A stretch of 64,000 bases of DNA from Streptomyces sp. 1222.5 (GTDB lineage Bacteria > Actinomycetota > Actinomycetes > Streptomycetales > Streptomycetaceae): positions 8,120,001 to 8,184,000 of the forward strand of contig NZ_FNSZ01000001.1 in NCBI RefSeq assembly GCF_900105245.1. Reading direction: 5' to 3'. This document shows positions 33,054-40,688 of the stretch, in pieces. The position numbers and the translations under genes are program-made. The notes below the pieces were generated by a model, which did not search any database, was not told the origin of the DNA, and worked only from the letters and a program-made list of their open reading frames with translations. The first letter of the stretch is position 1, and every line of letters begins with the position of its first letter.

Positions 33054-33729
33054 ACGCCTGCTCCTGCGGTCGTGTCGGTCGGCGGTGTTCCGCGAAGGAC
33101 AGGATGTGCGGGGCCGCCTCGCGCAGGCTGCGGAAGTGGCGGTGCACGCCCTCCACCGCGGCGGTGGTGTTCACGCCCCACACCGTCATGCCCGCCTCCC
33201 GTCCCGACCGCACTCCGGACGGGGCGTCCTCGATGACCAGACAGTCCCGCGGTGCGGCGCCCAGCAGCTCGGCGGCCAGCAGGTAGGGCACCGGAGACGG
33301 CTTGCCCTCCTCGACGGCGGCCGCGTCCACGATCAACTCCGGCACCGGCAGCCCGGTCCGCCGGAACCGGCCCCGTACGCGGTGCGCGTAGTTCGAGGTC
33401 ACCAGCGCCCAGCACCGCGGTGGCAGTCCGCGCAGCAACTCGGCCGCGCCGTCGAAGGCCGTGTAGACGCCGGTCCGGACGTCGTCGTCCTCCAGGTCGT
33501 GCAGAGCCGCCAGGCACTCCTGCGGGTCCCGGTCGGGGGCGACCTGGGCGAAGGTCTCGAGCGGACGGGTGCGCAACGCCACTTGGTGGACCTCGTCCGC
33601 GTCCAGCCCGTACCGCCGCGCCCATGTCGCCCATACCCGACGCTGGTTGCTCACCGCGTCGATCAACGTGCCGTCGACGTCGAACAGTACGTACTTGCCG
33701 CGGTCGGGCCGCGCGGTTTCACCGGTCAC
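33034..33729 (-). CDS. HAD-superfamily hydrolase (phosphatase)
   Basis: 231 residues with HAD motif I VLFDVDGTLIDA, motif II ALVTSNYAHR, motif III lysine in EEGKPSPVPYLLAAELLG and motif IV CLVIEDAPSGVRSGREAGM; the cap is the alpha-helical type seen in sugar phosphatases and beta-phosphoglucomutases. It should dephosphorylate a small metabolite. The GTG start at 33729 directly follows AAGGA, an unusually short spacing. Divergent from the TetR gene at 33865. Confidence 0.88.
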   Translation of the reverse strand: MTGETARPDRGKYVLFDVDGTLIDAVSNQRRVWATWARRYGLDADEVHQVALRTRPLETFAQVAPDRDPQECLAALHDLEDDDVRTGVYTAFDGAAELLRGLPPRCWALVTSNYAHRVRGRFRRTGLPVPELIVDAAAVEEGKPSPVPYLLAAELLGAAPRDCLVIEDAPSGVRSGREAGMTVWGVNTTAAVEGVHRHFRSLREAAPHILSFAEHRRPTRPQEQAYAHRTG

Positions 33730-33793
33730 TCCTTGATCATGTCAGGCGGGGCCGGTCGAGGGGAGCCGGCCGATCCCCGGATCCACGCCTCCC

Positions 33794-33837
33794 TTGTGAT
33801 GCGTCCACTGGACGCGTACTGTGCGTCCGGTGGACGC
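33794..33837 (+). promoter_or_regulatory. Promoter with twin TetR-type operators
   Basis: Two palindromes of the form GCGTCC-N3-GGACGC lie at 33801-33815 and 33823-33837, 22 bp (two helical turns) apart and each followed by GTACT. TTGTGA (33794-33799) and TACTGT (33817-33822) with a 17-nt spacer could be the -35 and -10, placing the first palindrome between them. This suits autorepression by the TetR protein encoded immediately downstream. Confidence 0.72.
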
Positions 33838-33864
33838 GTACTCCCTGGACCTGTGAGCGGATGG

Positions 33865-34614
33865 ATGCCCGAGCAGCCGAACCCACGGCACGAGCCGCCG
33901 AGCGAGCAGAGCGCCCCGGTGGGCTCGGCGGCCTGGTGGGGCGAGCGGTACGCCGTCCGGGCGCGACAGCGGTCCCGGGCCGGCGGCATCACGCTCGGCG
34001 CGATCATGGACGCCTCGCTGCGCATCGCCGATGAGCAGGGCCTGGACGCCCTGACCATGCGCGCCGTGGGCGAGCGGATGGGGCTGCGGCACACCTCTCT
34101 GTACCGGCACGTCCCGAGCCGTGAGGCACTGCTCGTGGAACTGGTCGATCACATGCTGGGGGAGATCGCCCTGCCGGACTCCGGCTCAGCCGCCGACTGG
34201 CGTGCCGGGACGGCGGCCGGGGCCCGGGAGTACCGGCGTGTGCTGCTTGCCCACCGCGCCCTCGTGCCCCTGTTGACCCGGGGACAACTGCTCGGGCCCC
34301 ATGCCCTGCGCGCCCGTGAACACGGCCTCCGGCTGCTGACCGAGGCGGGCTGGTCCGCGGAGAGCGCGGTACGGATCTACCTCACGGTCACGCACTACGT
34401 CGTCGGCGCCGTGCTCCTGGACACCGGGGGAGCGGCCCGCACACCCGGTGAACGCGCGGCCATGACCGGCCTGTTCACGTCGCTGCCCGCGCGGACACAT
34501 CCTCTGGTCACCGCCCATGCGGCGCTGCTCAACGGCGTGGACGGCGACGGCGAGTTCGCCTTCGGTCTGCGCTGCCTCCTGGACGGCATCGCCGGAACAC
34601 GGGAGAGCCACTGA
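33865..34614 (+). CDS. TetR-family regulator
   Basis: 249 residues. HTH: GAIMDASLRIADEQGLDALTMRAVGERMGLRHTSLYRHVPSREALLVELVDHMLGEI; the C-terminal all-helical domain resembles TetR_C of the TetR/class-I drug-binding type (LLAHRALVPLLTRGQLLGPHALRAREHGLRLLTEAGWSAESAVRIYLTVTHYVVGAVLLD). The N-terminus may instead begin at GTG 33853. Its stop overlaps the alpha/beta hydrolase start (TGATG at 34612-34616), making the hydrolase its likely target. Confidence 0.92.
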   Translation: MPEQPNPRHEPPSEQSAPVGSAAWWGERYAVRARQRSRAGGITLGAIMDASLRIADEQGLDALTMRAVGERMGLRHTSLYRHVPSREALLVELVDHMLGEIALPDSGSAADWRAGTAAGAREYRRVLLAHRALVPLLTRGQLLGPHALRAREHGLRLLTEAGWSAESAVRIYLTVTHYVVGAVLLDTGGAARTPGERAAMTGLFTSLPARTHPLVTAHAALLNGVDGDGEFAFGLRCLLDGIAGTRESH

Positions 34615-35498
34615 TGCCCAGCACCGCCATGCCCACCGGCGACCAGTGGGCCGCCGGGGGAAGCCGTACGACCGTCGACGGGCGGGCGGGCCGGCACACG
34701 CTGTTCGTCCGCCAGGACGGTCCGGCCGACGGTCCGCCGGTGACACTGGTGCACGGCTTCCCCACCTCCTCCCACGACTGGTCGTCGACCGTGCCCCGGC
34801 TGGCGGCGCACGGGTACCGGATCACCACCTTCGACCTTCTCGGCTTCGGCCACAGCGACAAACCGCGCCGGCACACCTACTCGGTGCTGGAGCAGGCCGA
34901 CCTGGTGGAGGCCCTCTGGAGCGGCCTCGGCATCGGCGACACGGCGCTCGTCGCCCACGACTACGGCGTGAGCGTGGCGCAGGAGCTGCTGGCCCGCGAC
35001 CCCGGCCGGATCACCCGCATGGCCTGGCTGAACGGCGGCCTCTACCCGGACCTGCACCGGCCCGTCCGGGTGCAGCGGTTGCTGCACGGACCGTTCGGCC
35101 CGCTCCTCGCCCACGCCGTCACCGAACGCGGGTTCCGGGCGACGATGAGCCAGGTGCTGGGCCGACCCGTCCCGCCCGAGGATCTGCACACCATGTGGGA
35201 GAGCGTCCGCCGGGACGGGGGCCGCCTGCTGGCTCCGCGGCTGCTGCGCTACATCGACGAGCGCCGCACGCACGAGGCGCGCTGGGTACGGGCGCTCGAA
35301 GGCTACTCCGGCCCCACGCTGTTCCTCTGGGGGCCGGCCGACCCGATCAGCGGCGCCCATGTCCTCGACCGTCTCCGGCGCCGCATGCCGTCCGCGACCG
35401 TGGCGGAACTGGCCGGGCCACCCGCGGTGGGCCACTACCCGCAGGTCGAGGCCCCGGACGAGGTCGCCGGCCATCTCCTCGACTTCCTCGCGGCCTGA
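34614..35498 (+). CDS. Alpha/beta hydrolase with Asp nucleophile (dehalogenase/epoxide-hydrolase-like)
   Basis: 294 residues. Oxyanion-hole region LVHGFPTSSHDW, nucleophile elbow VAHDYGVSVAQ with Asp in place of Ser, which is typical of haloalkane dehalogenases and epoxide hydrolases, lid region rich in R/L, LFLWGPADPISG for the acid, and PAVGHYPQVEAPDEVA for the catalytic His. The substrate is unknown. It is translationally coupled to the TetR gene upstream, suggesting that the regulator senses the hydrolase's substrate or product. Confidence 0.88.
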   Translation: MPSTAMPTGDQWAAGGSRTTVDGRAGRHTLFVRQDGPADGPPVTLVHGFPTSSHDWSSTVPRLAAHGYRITTFDLLGFGHSDKPRRHTYSVLEQADLVEALWSGLGIGDTALVAHDYGVSVAQELLARDPGRITRMAWLNGGLYPDLHRPVRVQRLLHGPFGPLLAHAVTERGFRATMSQVLGRPVPPEDLHTMWESVRRDGGRLLAPRLLRYIDERRTHEARWVRALEGYSGPTLFLWGPADPISGAHVLDRLRRRMPSATVAELAGPPAVGHYPQVEAPDEVAGHLLDFLAA

Positions 35499-35519
35499 GG
35501 GACGGGGGGCGGTGGCCGC

Positions 35520-36638
35520 CTACAGCCCGGACAACCCGGTTCGCCGCATGCGCAGTTCGGAGCGGACGAGTTCGAGGAGACGACCGGTCCAGTTGCGGCC
35601 CCGGCCGCCGTTGTCACCCCAGAAGGCCGAGTGGACGTCGTCGTAGATCACCGTGGCGTCGCCCGTCGCCAGCAGGATGTCGGCCAGCGCGGGATGCTGA
35701 GCGAACTTGGCGTGCAGCAGCCTGGTCATCACGGCGACGCGGGCCTGCTCCCACCCCTCGCGGCGCGGTGCCTCGGCCGCGATCCCGCGTGCCGCGGCAG
35801 CGGTGTCCGCCGCCGACACCGCCACGGCGATCTCCGGCTGAGCGACCGACAGGGCCCAGTAGGCGTGGGTGACCGAGGGGTGGCCCACCTTCCCCACGGT
35901 GATCGGGGCGGGGTAGTCGTTGCGCAGGCCGAGTCGGCCCGGGTCGGGCACCGGCTGGTCCGGACAGGAGTCGTCGAGGTGGACCGCGGGGGCCTGCGGC
36001 GCCGCCGGCCCGTCCGCTGCGTCGCGGGCTCGCAGCTCGGCCCTCCGGCGGGCCCGTTCCTCGAAGTACGCGAGGGCCCGGTCGTAGGCCTCCTGTGTGA
36101 CCGGCGGGTCGTTCGGCAGGTAGGTCCGCCCTCCGGGCCCCGCCACCAGCGTCCGCAGCGGCCAGTCCTTGCTGTCCATGTCGCCCAGCGCGTACCGCCG
36201 CCGCGAGGCGGGGACGGCCAGGAACGCGGCGCGTGCCGCGGCCCGGTTCTCCTCCGTCGGATCGGCGAGGAAGACGTCGACGGCGGCCAGGCAGCGGCCC
36301 GTCGAGTCGGGGCGCCCGTTGAGCTGGTCGACGGTGTCGCGGACTTCGGCGACCAGCAGTTCGGGGCTGAGCCGACCGCGGGGCTCACTGAACCTCCAGG
36401 TCGCCAGGCCGTGCGCGGACGCCCTGGCACCGTCCGGCAGGGTCGTGGCGACCCACCCGGACCGGACCTTCTCCTCGAACTCCTCGATGGTGACCAGGCC
36501 CCAGCAGTCGACGAGTCCGTCGGCGTAGATGAAGAGGTCGGTCAGGAAGTGGCTCCCGTTGCGGATGAAGGCGTGCCGCCAGGTCCCGGGTATGCGGACA
36601 CCGTCCGCGACGCGATAGGTGTTCCGCTTTCCGATCAT
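35520..36638 (-). CDS. Divergent NADAR (YbiA-like) domain protein
   Basis: 372 residues. N-terminal ~90 residues: RNGSHFLTDLFIYADGLVDCWGLVTIEEFEEKVRSGWVATTLPDGA, a domain I cannot name. C-terminal ~150 residues: LRNDYPAPITVGKVGHPSVTHAYWALSVAQ, VMTRLLHAKFAQHPALADILLATGDATVIYDDVHSAFWGDNG and GRNWTGRLLELVRSEL, the NADAR signature. NADAR enzymes are N-glycosidases acting on riboflavin intermediates or ADP-ribosylated bases. The usual EHAYQ reads THAYW and the E-x-S-x-D-x-x-WG block reads YDDVHSAFWG, so catalytic residues may be altered. A central helical E/R linker separates the parts. Confidence 0.75.
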   Translation of the reverse strand: MIGKRNTYRVADGVRIPGTWRHAFIRNGSHFLTDLFIYADGLVDCWGLVTIEEFEEKVRSGWVATTLPDGARASAHGLATWRFSEPRGRLSPELLVAEVRDTVDQLNGRPDSTGRCLAAVDVFLADPTEENRAAARAAFLAVPASRRRYALGDMDSKDWPLRTLVAGPGGRTYLPNDPPVTQEAYDRALAYFEERARRRAELRARDAADGPAAPQAPAVHLDDSCPDQPVPDPGRLGLRNDYPAPITVGKVGHPSVTHAYWALSVAQPEIAVAVSAADTAAAARGIAAEAPRREGWEQARVAVMTRLLHAKFAQHPALADILLATGDATVIYDDVHSAFWGDNGGRGRNWTGRLLELVRSELRMRRTGLSGL

Positions 36639-36696
36639 GCCGTGATTGTGTCGCAGCGGCGGCCGGGGTTCTTCGACTTCTCTGCCGGTACGCCGG

Positions 36697-37599
36697 TCAG
36701 CCGTCCGCGCGCGGGGCGTTCAGGCTGTTCAGCTCGGCGGTGAACTGCGCACCGGCGAGGAGGGCGAGGTTGGACAGCCACAGCCAGATGAGGAAGACGA
36801 CGACGCCCGCGAGGGAGCCGTAAAGGCGGCTGTAGGTGCCCAGCAGACTGGTGTACAGGGCGAAACCGGCGGAAACGGTCAGCCACAGGGCGGCGGCCAG
36901 GCCGCCGCCGGGCAGGCTGTTGCGGCCACGGCGGGCCGCGGCGGGGCCGGTGTGGAAGACGACGACCACCAGGACGGCCACGAGGCACAGCAGCAACGGC
37001 CAGCGGGCGATGCTCCAGATCAGCGGCACGGTGTGGTCCAGATGCAGCAGGCGGCCCACGACCTGGGCGATCGGCCCGCTCAGCATCAGCACCAGGGCGC
37101 TGAGGACGAGCAGGGTGAGCAGGATCAGGGCGGTGGCCACGATGCGGGGGGCCTTGCGCCAGGGCGAGCGGCGATCGGGCATGCGGTGCATGCGGTGCAG
37201 GGCCCGGCGGAAGACCGCCAGATAGCTGCAGGCCGACCACAGGGCGCTCGCGGCGCCGGCGGCCAGCAGGGTCCACGCGGCCGACTGCCGGGCGAGCATG
37301 CGACCGAGGACGCCGTGCAGTTCGGCGCCGGACTGGCCCGGAGCGTAGTGGGTGACGTGGGCGACGAACTGTTCGGCGGTGCCGGGGCTGATCAGCCCGA
37401 AGGCGAGGACGGTGACGAGCAGCGCCGGCAGTACCGCCAGGATGGCGTAGTACGTCAAGGCGGCCGCGTAGTCGGTGATGTCGTCGTTCCACATCCGCAC
37501 CGGGGTCCGGCGCAGGGCCGGCCACCACGAGCGGGCGGGCCGGGGGACGTGGCGGCCGGCGCTGCGCGGCCGCCGGGCCGGTGGTGACTCAGCGGACAT
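36697..37599 (-). CDS. YihY/BrkB-family membrane protein
   Basis: 300-residue inner-membrane protein with six hydrophobic helices and the family N-terminus DDITDYAAALTYYAILAVLPALLVTVLAFGLISPGTAEQFVAHV, plus RNSLPGGGLAAALWLTVSAGFALYTSLLGTYSRLYGSLAGVVVFLIWLWLSNLALLAGAQFTAEL at the C-terminus. Proposed roles (transport, protein export) are unproven. The start overlaps the end of a small upstream ORF (37589-37837), so the two may be coupled. Confidence 0.93.
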   Translation of the reverse strand: MSAESPPARRPRSAGRHVPRPARSWWPALRRTPVRMWNDDITDYAAALTYYAILAVLPALLVTVLAFGLISPGTAEQFVAHVTHYAPGQSGAELHGVLGRMLARQSAAWTLLAAGAASALWSACSYLAVFRRALHRMHRMPDRRSPWRKAPRIVATALILLTLLVLSALVLMLSGPIAQVVGRLLHLDHTVPLIWSIARWPLLLCLVAVLVVVVFHTGPAAARRGRNSLPGGGLAAALWLTVSAGFALYTSLLGTYSRLYGSLAGVVVFLIWLWLSNLALLAGAQFTAELNSLNAPRADG

Positions 37600-37837
37600 G
37601 CGGCATCCCTAGGGAGGAGTGGCTGTAGGCCGGGCGGACGTCGAGGGTGTGCGGCGCGGCAGCGGAGTGTTCGGCCTCCGCGGCGAGCGCACCGCCTGTG
37701 CCGCAGTCCCGGGTTGTCTCCCGTGCCGCGATGTCCGCGGCCTCGACGATTCCCGCCGCCGGCTCGCCCGCCGCCGGCCGGGGACGAGAGCCGGCCGGGG
37801 GAGCATGGGATTCCGGTGGTCTCTGCTGGGTGGTCAT
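37589..37837 (-). CDS. Small Pro/Ala-rich hypothetical protein
   Basis: 82 residues with no recognisable domain (MTTQQRPPESHAPPAGSR, then a short helical bit GIVEAADIAARETTRD). GGAGAGGAAG precedes ATG 37837, better than chance, and the gene overlaps the BrkB-family start by 11 bp. Low complexity makes a shadow origin possible. Confidence 0.5.
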   Translation of the reverse strand: MTTQQRPPESHAPPAGSRPRPAAGEPAAGIVEAADIAARETTRDCGTGGALAAEAEHSAAAPHTLDVRPAYSHSSLGMPHVR

Positions 37838-38079
37838 GCGCACTTCCTCTCCCCGGGCACCCGTGTCACACGCGCGGGGGCCACCATGGGCTTCACTTCG
37901 AGGGACACCGGCCGGCGGGCGGGCTGTGACGCACCTTCCCCGAAATCACCCGGCCCACCATCGCGCGGGGTGATCGGTCCGCGAGAAGAGAGGGGAGACG
38001 GGGTGCAGGACCGCGCACCGCCGATGCCGAACCGATCTGTGCCTCTACGATCCGGATGATCACCGAACTGGGAGGGGAC

Positions 38080-39018
38080 ATGGCCGAGGGCCGGGAGACG
38101 GATGCGGTTGCCGAGAGATCGGTGGAGCTGGCCTACCGGCCGACCGTCGGCGATCTGGCGTCCGCGCTGCGGGCACGCGCGCGGAGCACCGGTGCGGGAC
38201 GGTTCCAGCGGGTGGTGCTGGCCTGGACGCTGGCGATCACGACCGTGGGTGCCCTGCTGTCGGCGGCCGGCCCCGGCCACCGGGACACGCCGGGGCCGCT
38301 GTACGCGGGCGTGGTGGCCTTCGTCGCCTTCATGACCGCCGTGCCGTGGTTGAAGGCGCGCCGCCTCCACCGGCTCGCCGAACGGCAGGGGGACATCCGG
38401 TGCAGCGTCGACGGCACTGGGCTCCGGCTCACCACCGCGCACAGCTCGGCCCGCCATGACTGGCACCTCTACGCGCGCTATGCCGAGACGCCGGAACTGT
38501 TCGTGCTGCTCAGCGCCGACAGGTCAGCCGTCGGATTCGTCGTCCTGCCCAAGCGGGCCGTGGCGGACCCGGAGGAGGTGGACCGGCTGCGCGCGGTCCT
38601 CGACCGGCGGCTCGTGCGGGCGGACGACGCCGTGGCGTCCGGCAGCCCGCGGAGCCGGCGCGGGGCCGTCGGCCGCGGGACCGGCTCCGCGGGACTCCTT
38701 CTGCTGGGGCTGCTGCTGTACTTCCTCGCCTTCGCCGCCGTCCAGCAGGCCGCGGACCCGGACCGTTTTCCCGGGATCCAGCACAACACCGCCCCGGTGT
38801 CGGCGGTCATGCTGGCGCTGGGGACCCTCGCGGTCGTCGGGGCCGGCTGGCTCGTACGCCGGATGCGGACCATGCGGCTCGTGACCGCCGCGCTCGCCGC
38901 CGTCGTCCTGCTGGCGGGCGTGGCCGCCCTCTACCGCGTCGGACCGATGCTCCATTGCTGGGGCTCGGCCAGGATCGCCCAAGGGCCCGAGGGCGCCTAC
39001 GTCTGCTACGACTCCTGA
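38080..39018 (+). CDS. YcxB-like membrane protein
   Basis: 312 residues. Two N-terminal membrane helices (VVLAWTLAITTVGALLSAAG; AGVVAFVAFMTAVPWLKARRLHRLAERQGD) precede a YcxB-type domain (IRCSVDGTGLRLTTAHSSARHDWHLYARYAETPELFVLLSADRSAVGFVVLPKRAVADPEEVDRLRAVLDRRL), then three further hydrophobic helices and a short CYDS end. YcxB proteins are of unknown role. ATG 38080 has GGAGGGG two to eight bases upstream, better than 38056. Confidence 0.82.
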   Translation: MAEGRETDAVAERSVELAYRPTVGDLASALRARARSTGAGRFQRVVLAWTLAITTVGALLSAAGPGHRDTPGPLYAGVVAFVAFMTAVPWLKARRLHRLAERQGDIRCSVDGTGLRLTTAHSSARHDWHLYARYAETPELFVLLSADRSAVGFVVLPKRAVADPEEVDRLRAVLDRRLVRADDAVASGSPRSRRGAVGRGTGSAGLLLLGLLLYFLAFAAVQQAADPDRFPGIQHNTAPVSAVMLALGTLAVVGAGWLVRRMRTMRLVTAALAAVVLLAGVAALYRVGPMLHCWGSARIAQGPEGAYVCYDS

Positions 39019-39164
39019 GGGGGCCGGCGGAGGATCGCCTCCTTGGTCGCGCGCACGTCGCCCGACCCGCACCACCGCCGGCCGGTGCCCGGGAGGAGCC
39101 GGCACCAGCCCGGATCACCGAGCCGGATTACCGATGCGGCGTCCGCCTTCGGCAGGATGGGCAC

Positions 39165-39698
39165 ATGACCGAGATCCGTACACCCCGCCTCCTCCTCCGA
39201 CGCTGGCACGACGACGACCTCGTGCCGATGGCGGACATCAACGCGGACCCACGGGTCATGCGCTGGATCGACGACGGCTCGGTGCGCGACCTGGACCAGA
39301 CGGCCGAGGCCATCGAGCTGTGGGAGGAGGAGTGGGACGAGGAGGGCTTCGGACTTTTCGCCGTCGAGCTGCTGGCCTCGGGCGAACTGATCGGTTTCAC
39401 GGGACTGTCCGTGCCCGAGTTCCTGCCGGAAGTGATGCCCGCGGTGGCGATCAGCTGGCGGCTCGGCTCACAGTACTGGGGCCAGGGGTACGCCTCCGAA
39501 GCCGCGCACGCCACCTTGGAGTTCGCCCTTCAGGACCGCGGCCTGGACCGTGTCATCGCCATCGACCGCGTCGGGGACAACGCCTCCGAGAACGTCATCC
39601 GCAAGCTCGGCATGGAGCCCGAGCGGGAGACGGCACACCCGGTCCACGGCTACCCGCTGCGCGTCCACGCCATCGATCTCACCGAGTTCCAGGCGTAG
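39165..39698 (+). CDS. GNAT N-acetyltransferase (RimJ/RimL type)
   Basis: 177 residues: TPRLLLRRWHDDDLVPMADINADPRVMRWI, AVAISWRLGSQYWGQGYASEAAHATLEFAL (acetyl-CoA loop Q-x-x-G-x-A/G) and RVIAIDRVGDNASENVIRKLGMEPE. It acetylates an amine of unknown identity. AGGATGGG precedes the ATG. Confidence 0.92.
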   Translation: MTEIRTPRLLLRRWHDDDLVPMADINADPRVMRWIDDGSVRDLDQTAEAIELWEEEWDEEGFGLFAVELLASGELIGFTGLSVPEFLPEVMPAVAISWRLGSQYWGQGYASEAAHATLEFALQDRGLDRVIAIDRVGDNASENVIRKLGMEPERETAHPVHGYPLRVHAIDLTEFQA

Positions 39699-39818
39699 AC
39701 CGGCCGAACCGAGGATCGCCGAGCGGGCCTTGCCTGCGGCCGACGGTCCCCACCGTGAGTGAATCCCTGCCTGCGCATAGGGTGGAGCAGGTAAGTCCAC
39801 CACCGTGAGAGGTCTGTG

Positions 39819-40688
39819 ATGCCCGAGCTCCCCTCGGACCCCGCCGTCGCACAGTTCGGCCCCCAGGGGCTGCGCCGCATCAGTGTGCCCGCCTCCTACG
39901 GAACCGTGCCGGCCTCGGCCCGCACCCACCTCGCGCAGGTCGGTGTGCCGCTGCACGTCGGGCCGTACTTCATCGCGGCGGACGACACCGACGGGCCGAC
40001 CCTCGGGATGTACACCGGTCACCATGGCGTCGCCCTGCAGGGTGACTGGGCGGAGTGGGTGCGCATCGGCACCGACCGGCTGGCGGACCTGTGCGTCCGC
40101 ACCGACGGCTCCGTACAGGCCCTCTTCCTCGGTCGCGGGGAAGCCACCCTGTTCGTCAGCTCGGACGTCGCCGCCTTCACCCACTGCGCCGCCGTCCTGG
40201 ACCGGGCCCTGCCGGTCATCGCCGCCTCGGACGGACTCCGGTCGGCCGCCGAGGCGTTCGCCGCACTGGTGCGGGAGATCCGGCAGATCGACCCGGAGGC
40301 CGTCGCCGACCGGGAGAACTGGTGGTCGCGGGTGCTCGACGACATCCGCCACACCCTCAACTTCCCCTTCTCGTCGGCCTTCGAGTACGTCGGCGAGGAC
40401 GGCGCGAAGCAGATCGTCACCGCCCAGACCGGTCCTGGCCGACTGCACCCCGAGGAGCAGCTGTGGCAGCAGCTCTCGTCCGCCGGGGTGGAGCCCGAGC
40501 AGGTCCGCCGCGTCTACTGCGAACTCGAACCGTGCATGATGCCCGGCCACTACTGCGCCGCCTGGCTCCAGGCCGTCTTCCCGCACGCGGAGTTCACGCA
40601 CAGCTTCGACTACGGCACCACCGCGGAGTCCCGCGAAGAAGGCCTCAAGGAACTCATCACCCATGCCGCACAGCAGGCCCGGCAGTGA
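39819..40688 (+). CDS. SUKH-4 immunity domain fused to a nucleic-acid-deaminase-like domain
   Basis: 289 residues. The first ~170 form a SUKH-4-type domain (FGPQGLRRISVPASYGTVPASARTHLAQVGVPLHVGPYFIA, VRIGTDRLADLCVRTDGSVQALF, FTHCAAVLDRALPVIAASDG). The rest carries deaminase zinc motifs: H210-P-E212 in HPEEQLWQQL, then E237-P-C239 with C246 (ELEPCMMPGHYC), followed by FPHAEFTHSFDYG, as in XOO2897/YwqJ-like toxin deaminases. It may therefore be a cis-fused immunity-deaminase protein or a regulator retaining a dead deaminase. It begins a co-directional locus; the next gene overlaps its end. ATG 39819 follows GAGAGG. Confidence 0.8.
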   Translation: MPELPSDPAVAQFGPQGLRRISVPASYGTVPASARTHLAQVGVPLHVGPYFIAADDTDGPTLGMYTGHHGVALQGDWAEWVRIGTDRLADLCVRTDGSVQALFLGRGEATLFVSSDVAAFTHCAAVLDRALPVIAASDGLRSAAEAFAALVREIRQIDPEAVADRENWWSRVLDDIRHTLNFPFSSAFEYVGEDGAKQIVTAQTGPGRLHPEEQLWQQLSSAGVEPEQVRRVYCELEPCMMPGHYCAAWLQAVFPHAEFTHSFDYGTTAESREEGLKELITHAAQQARQ

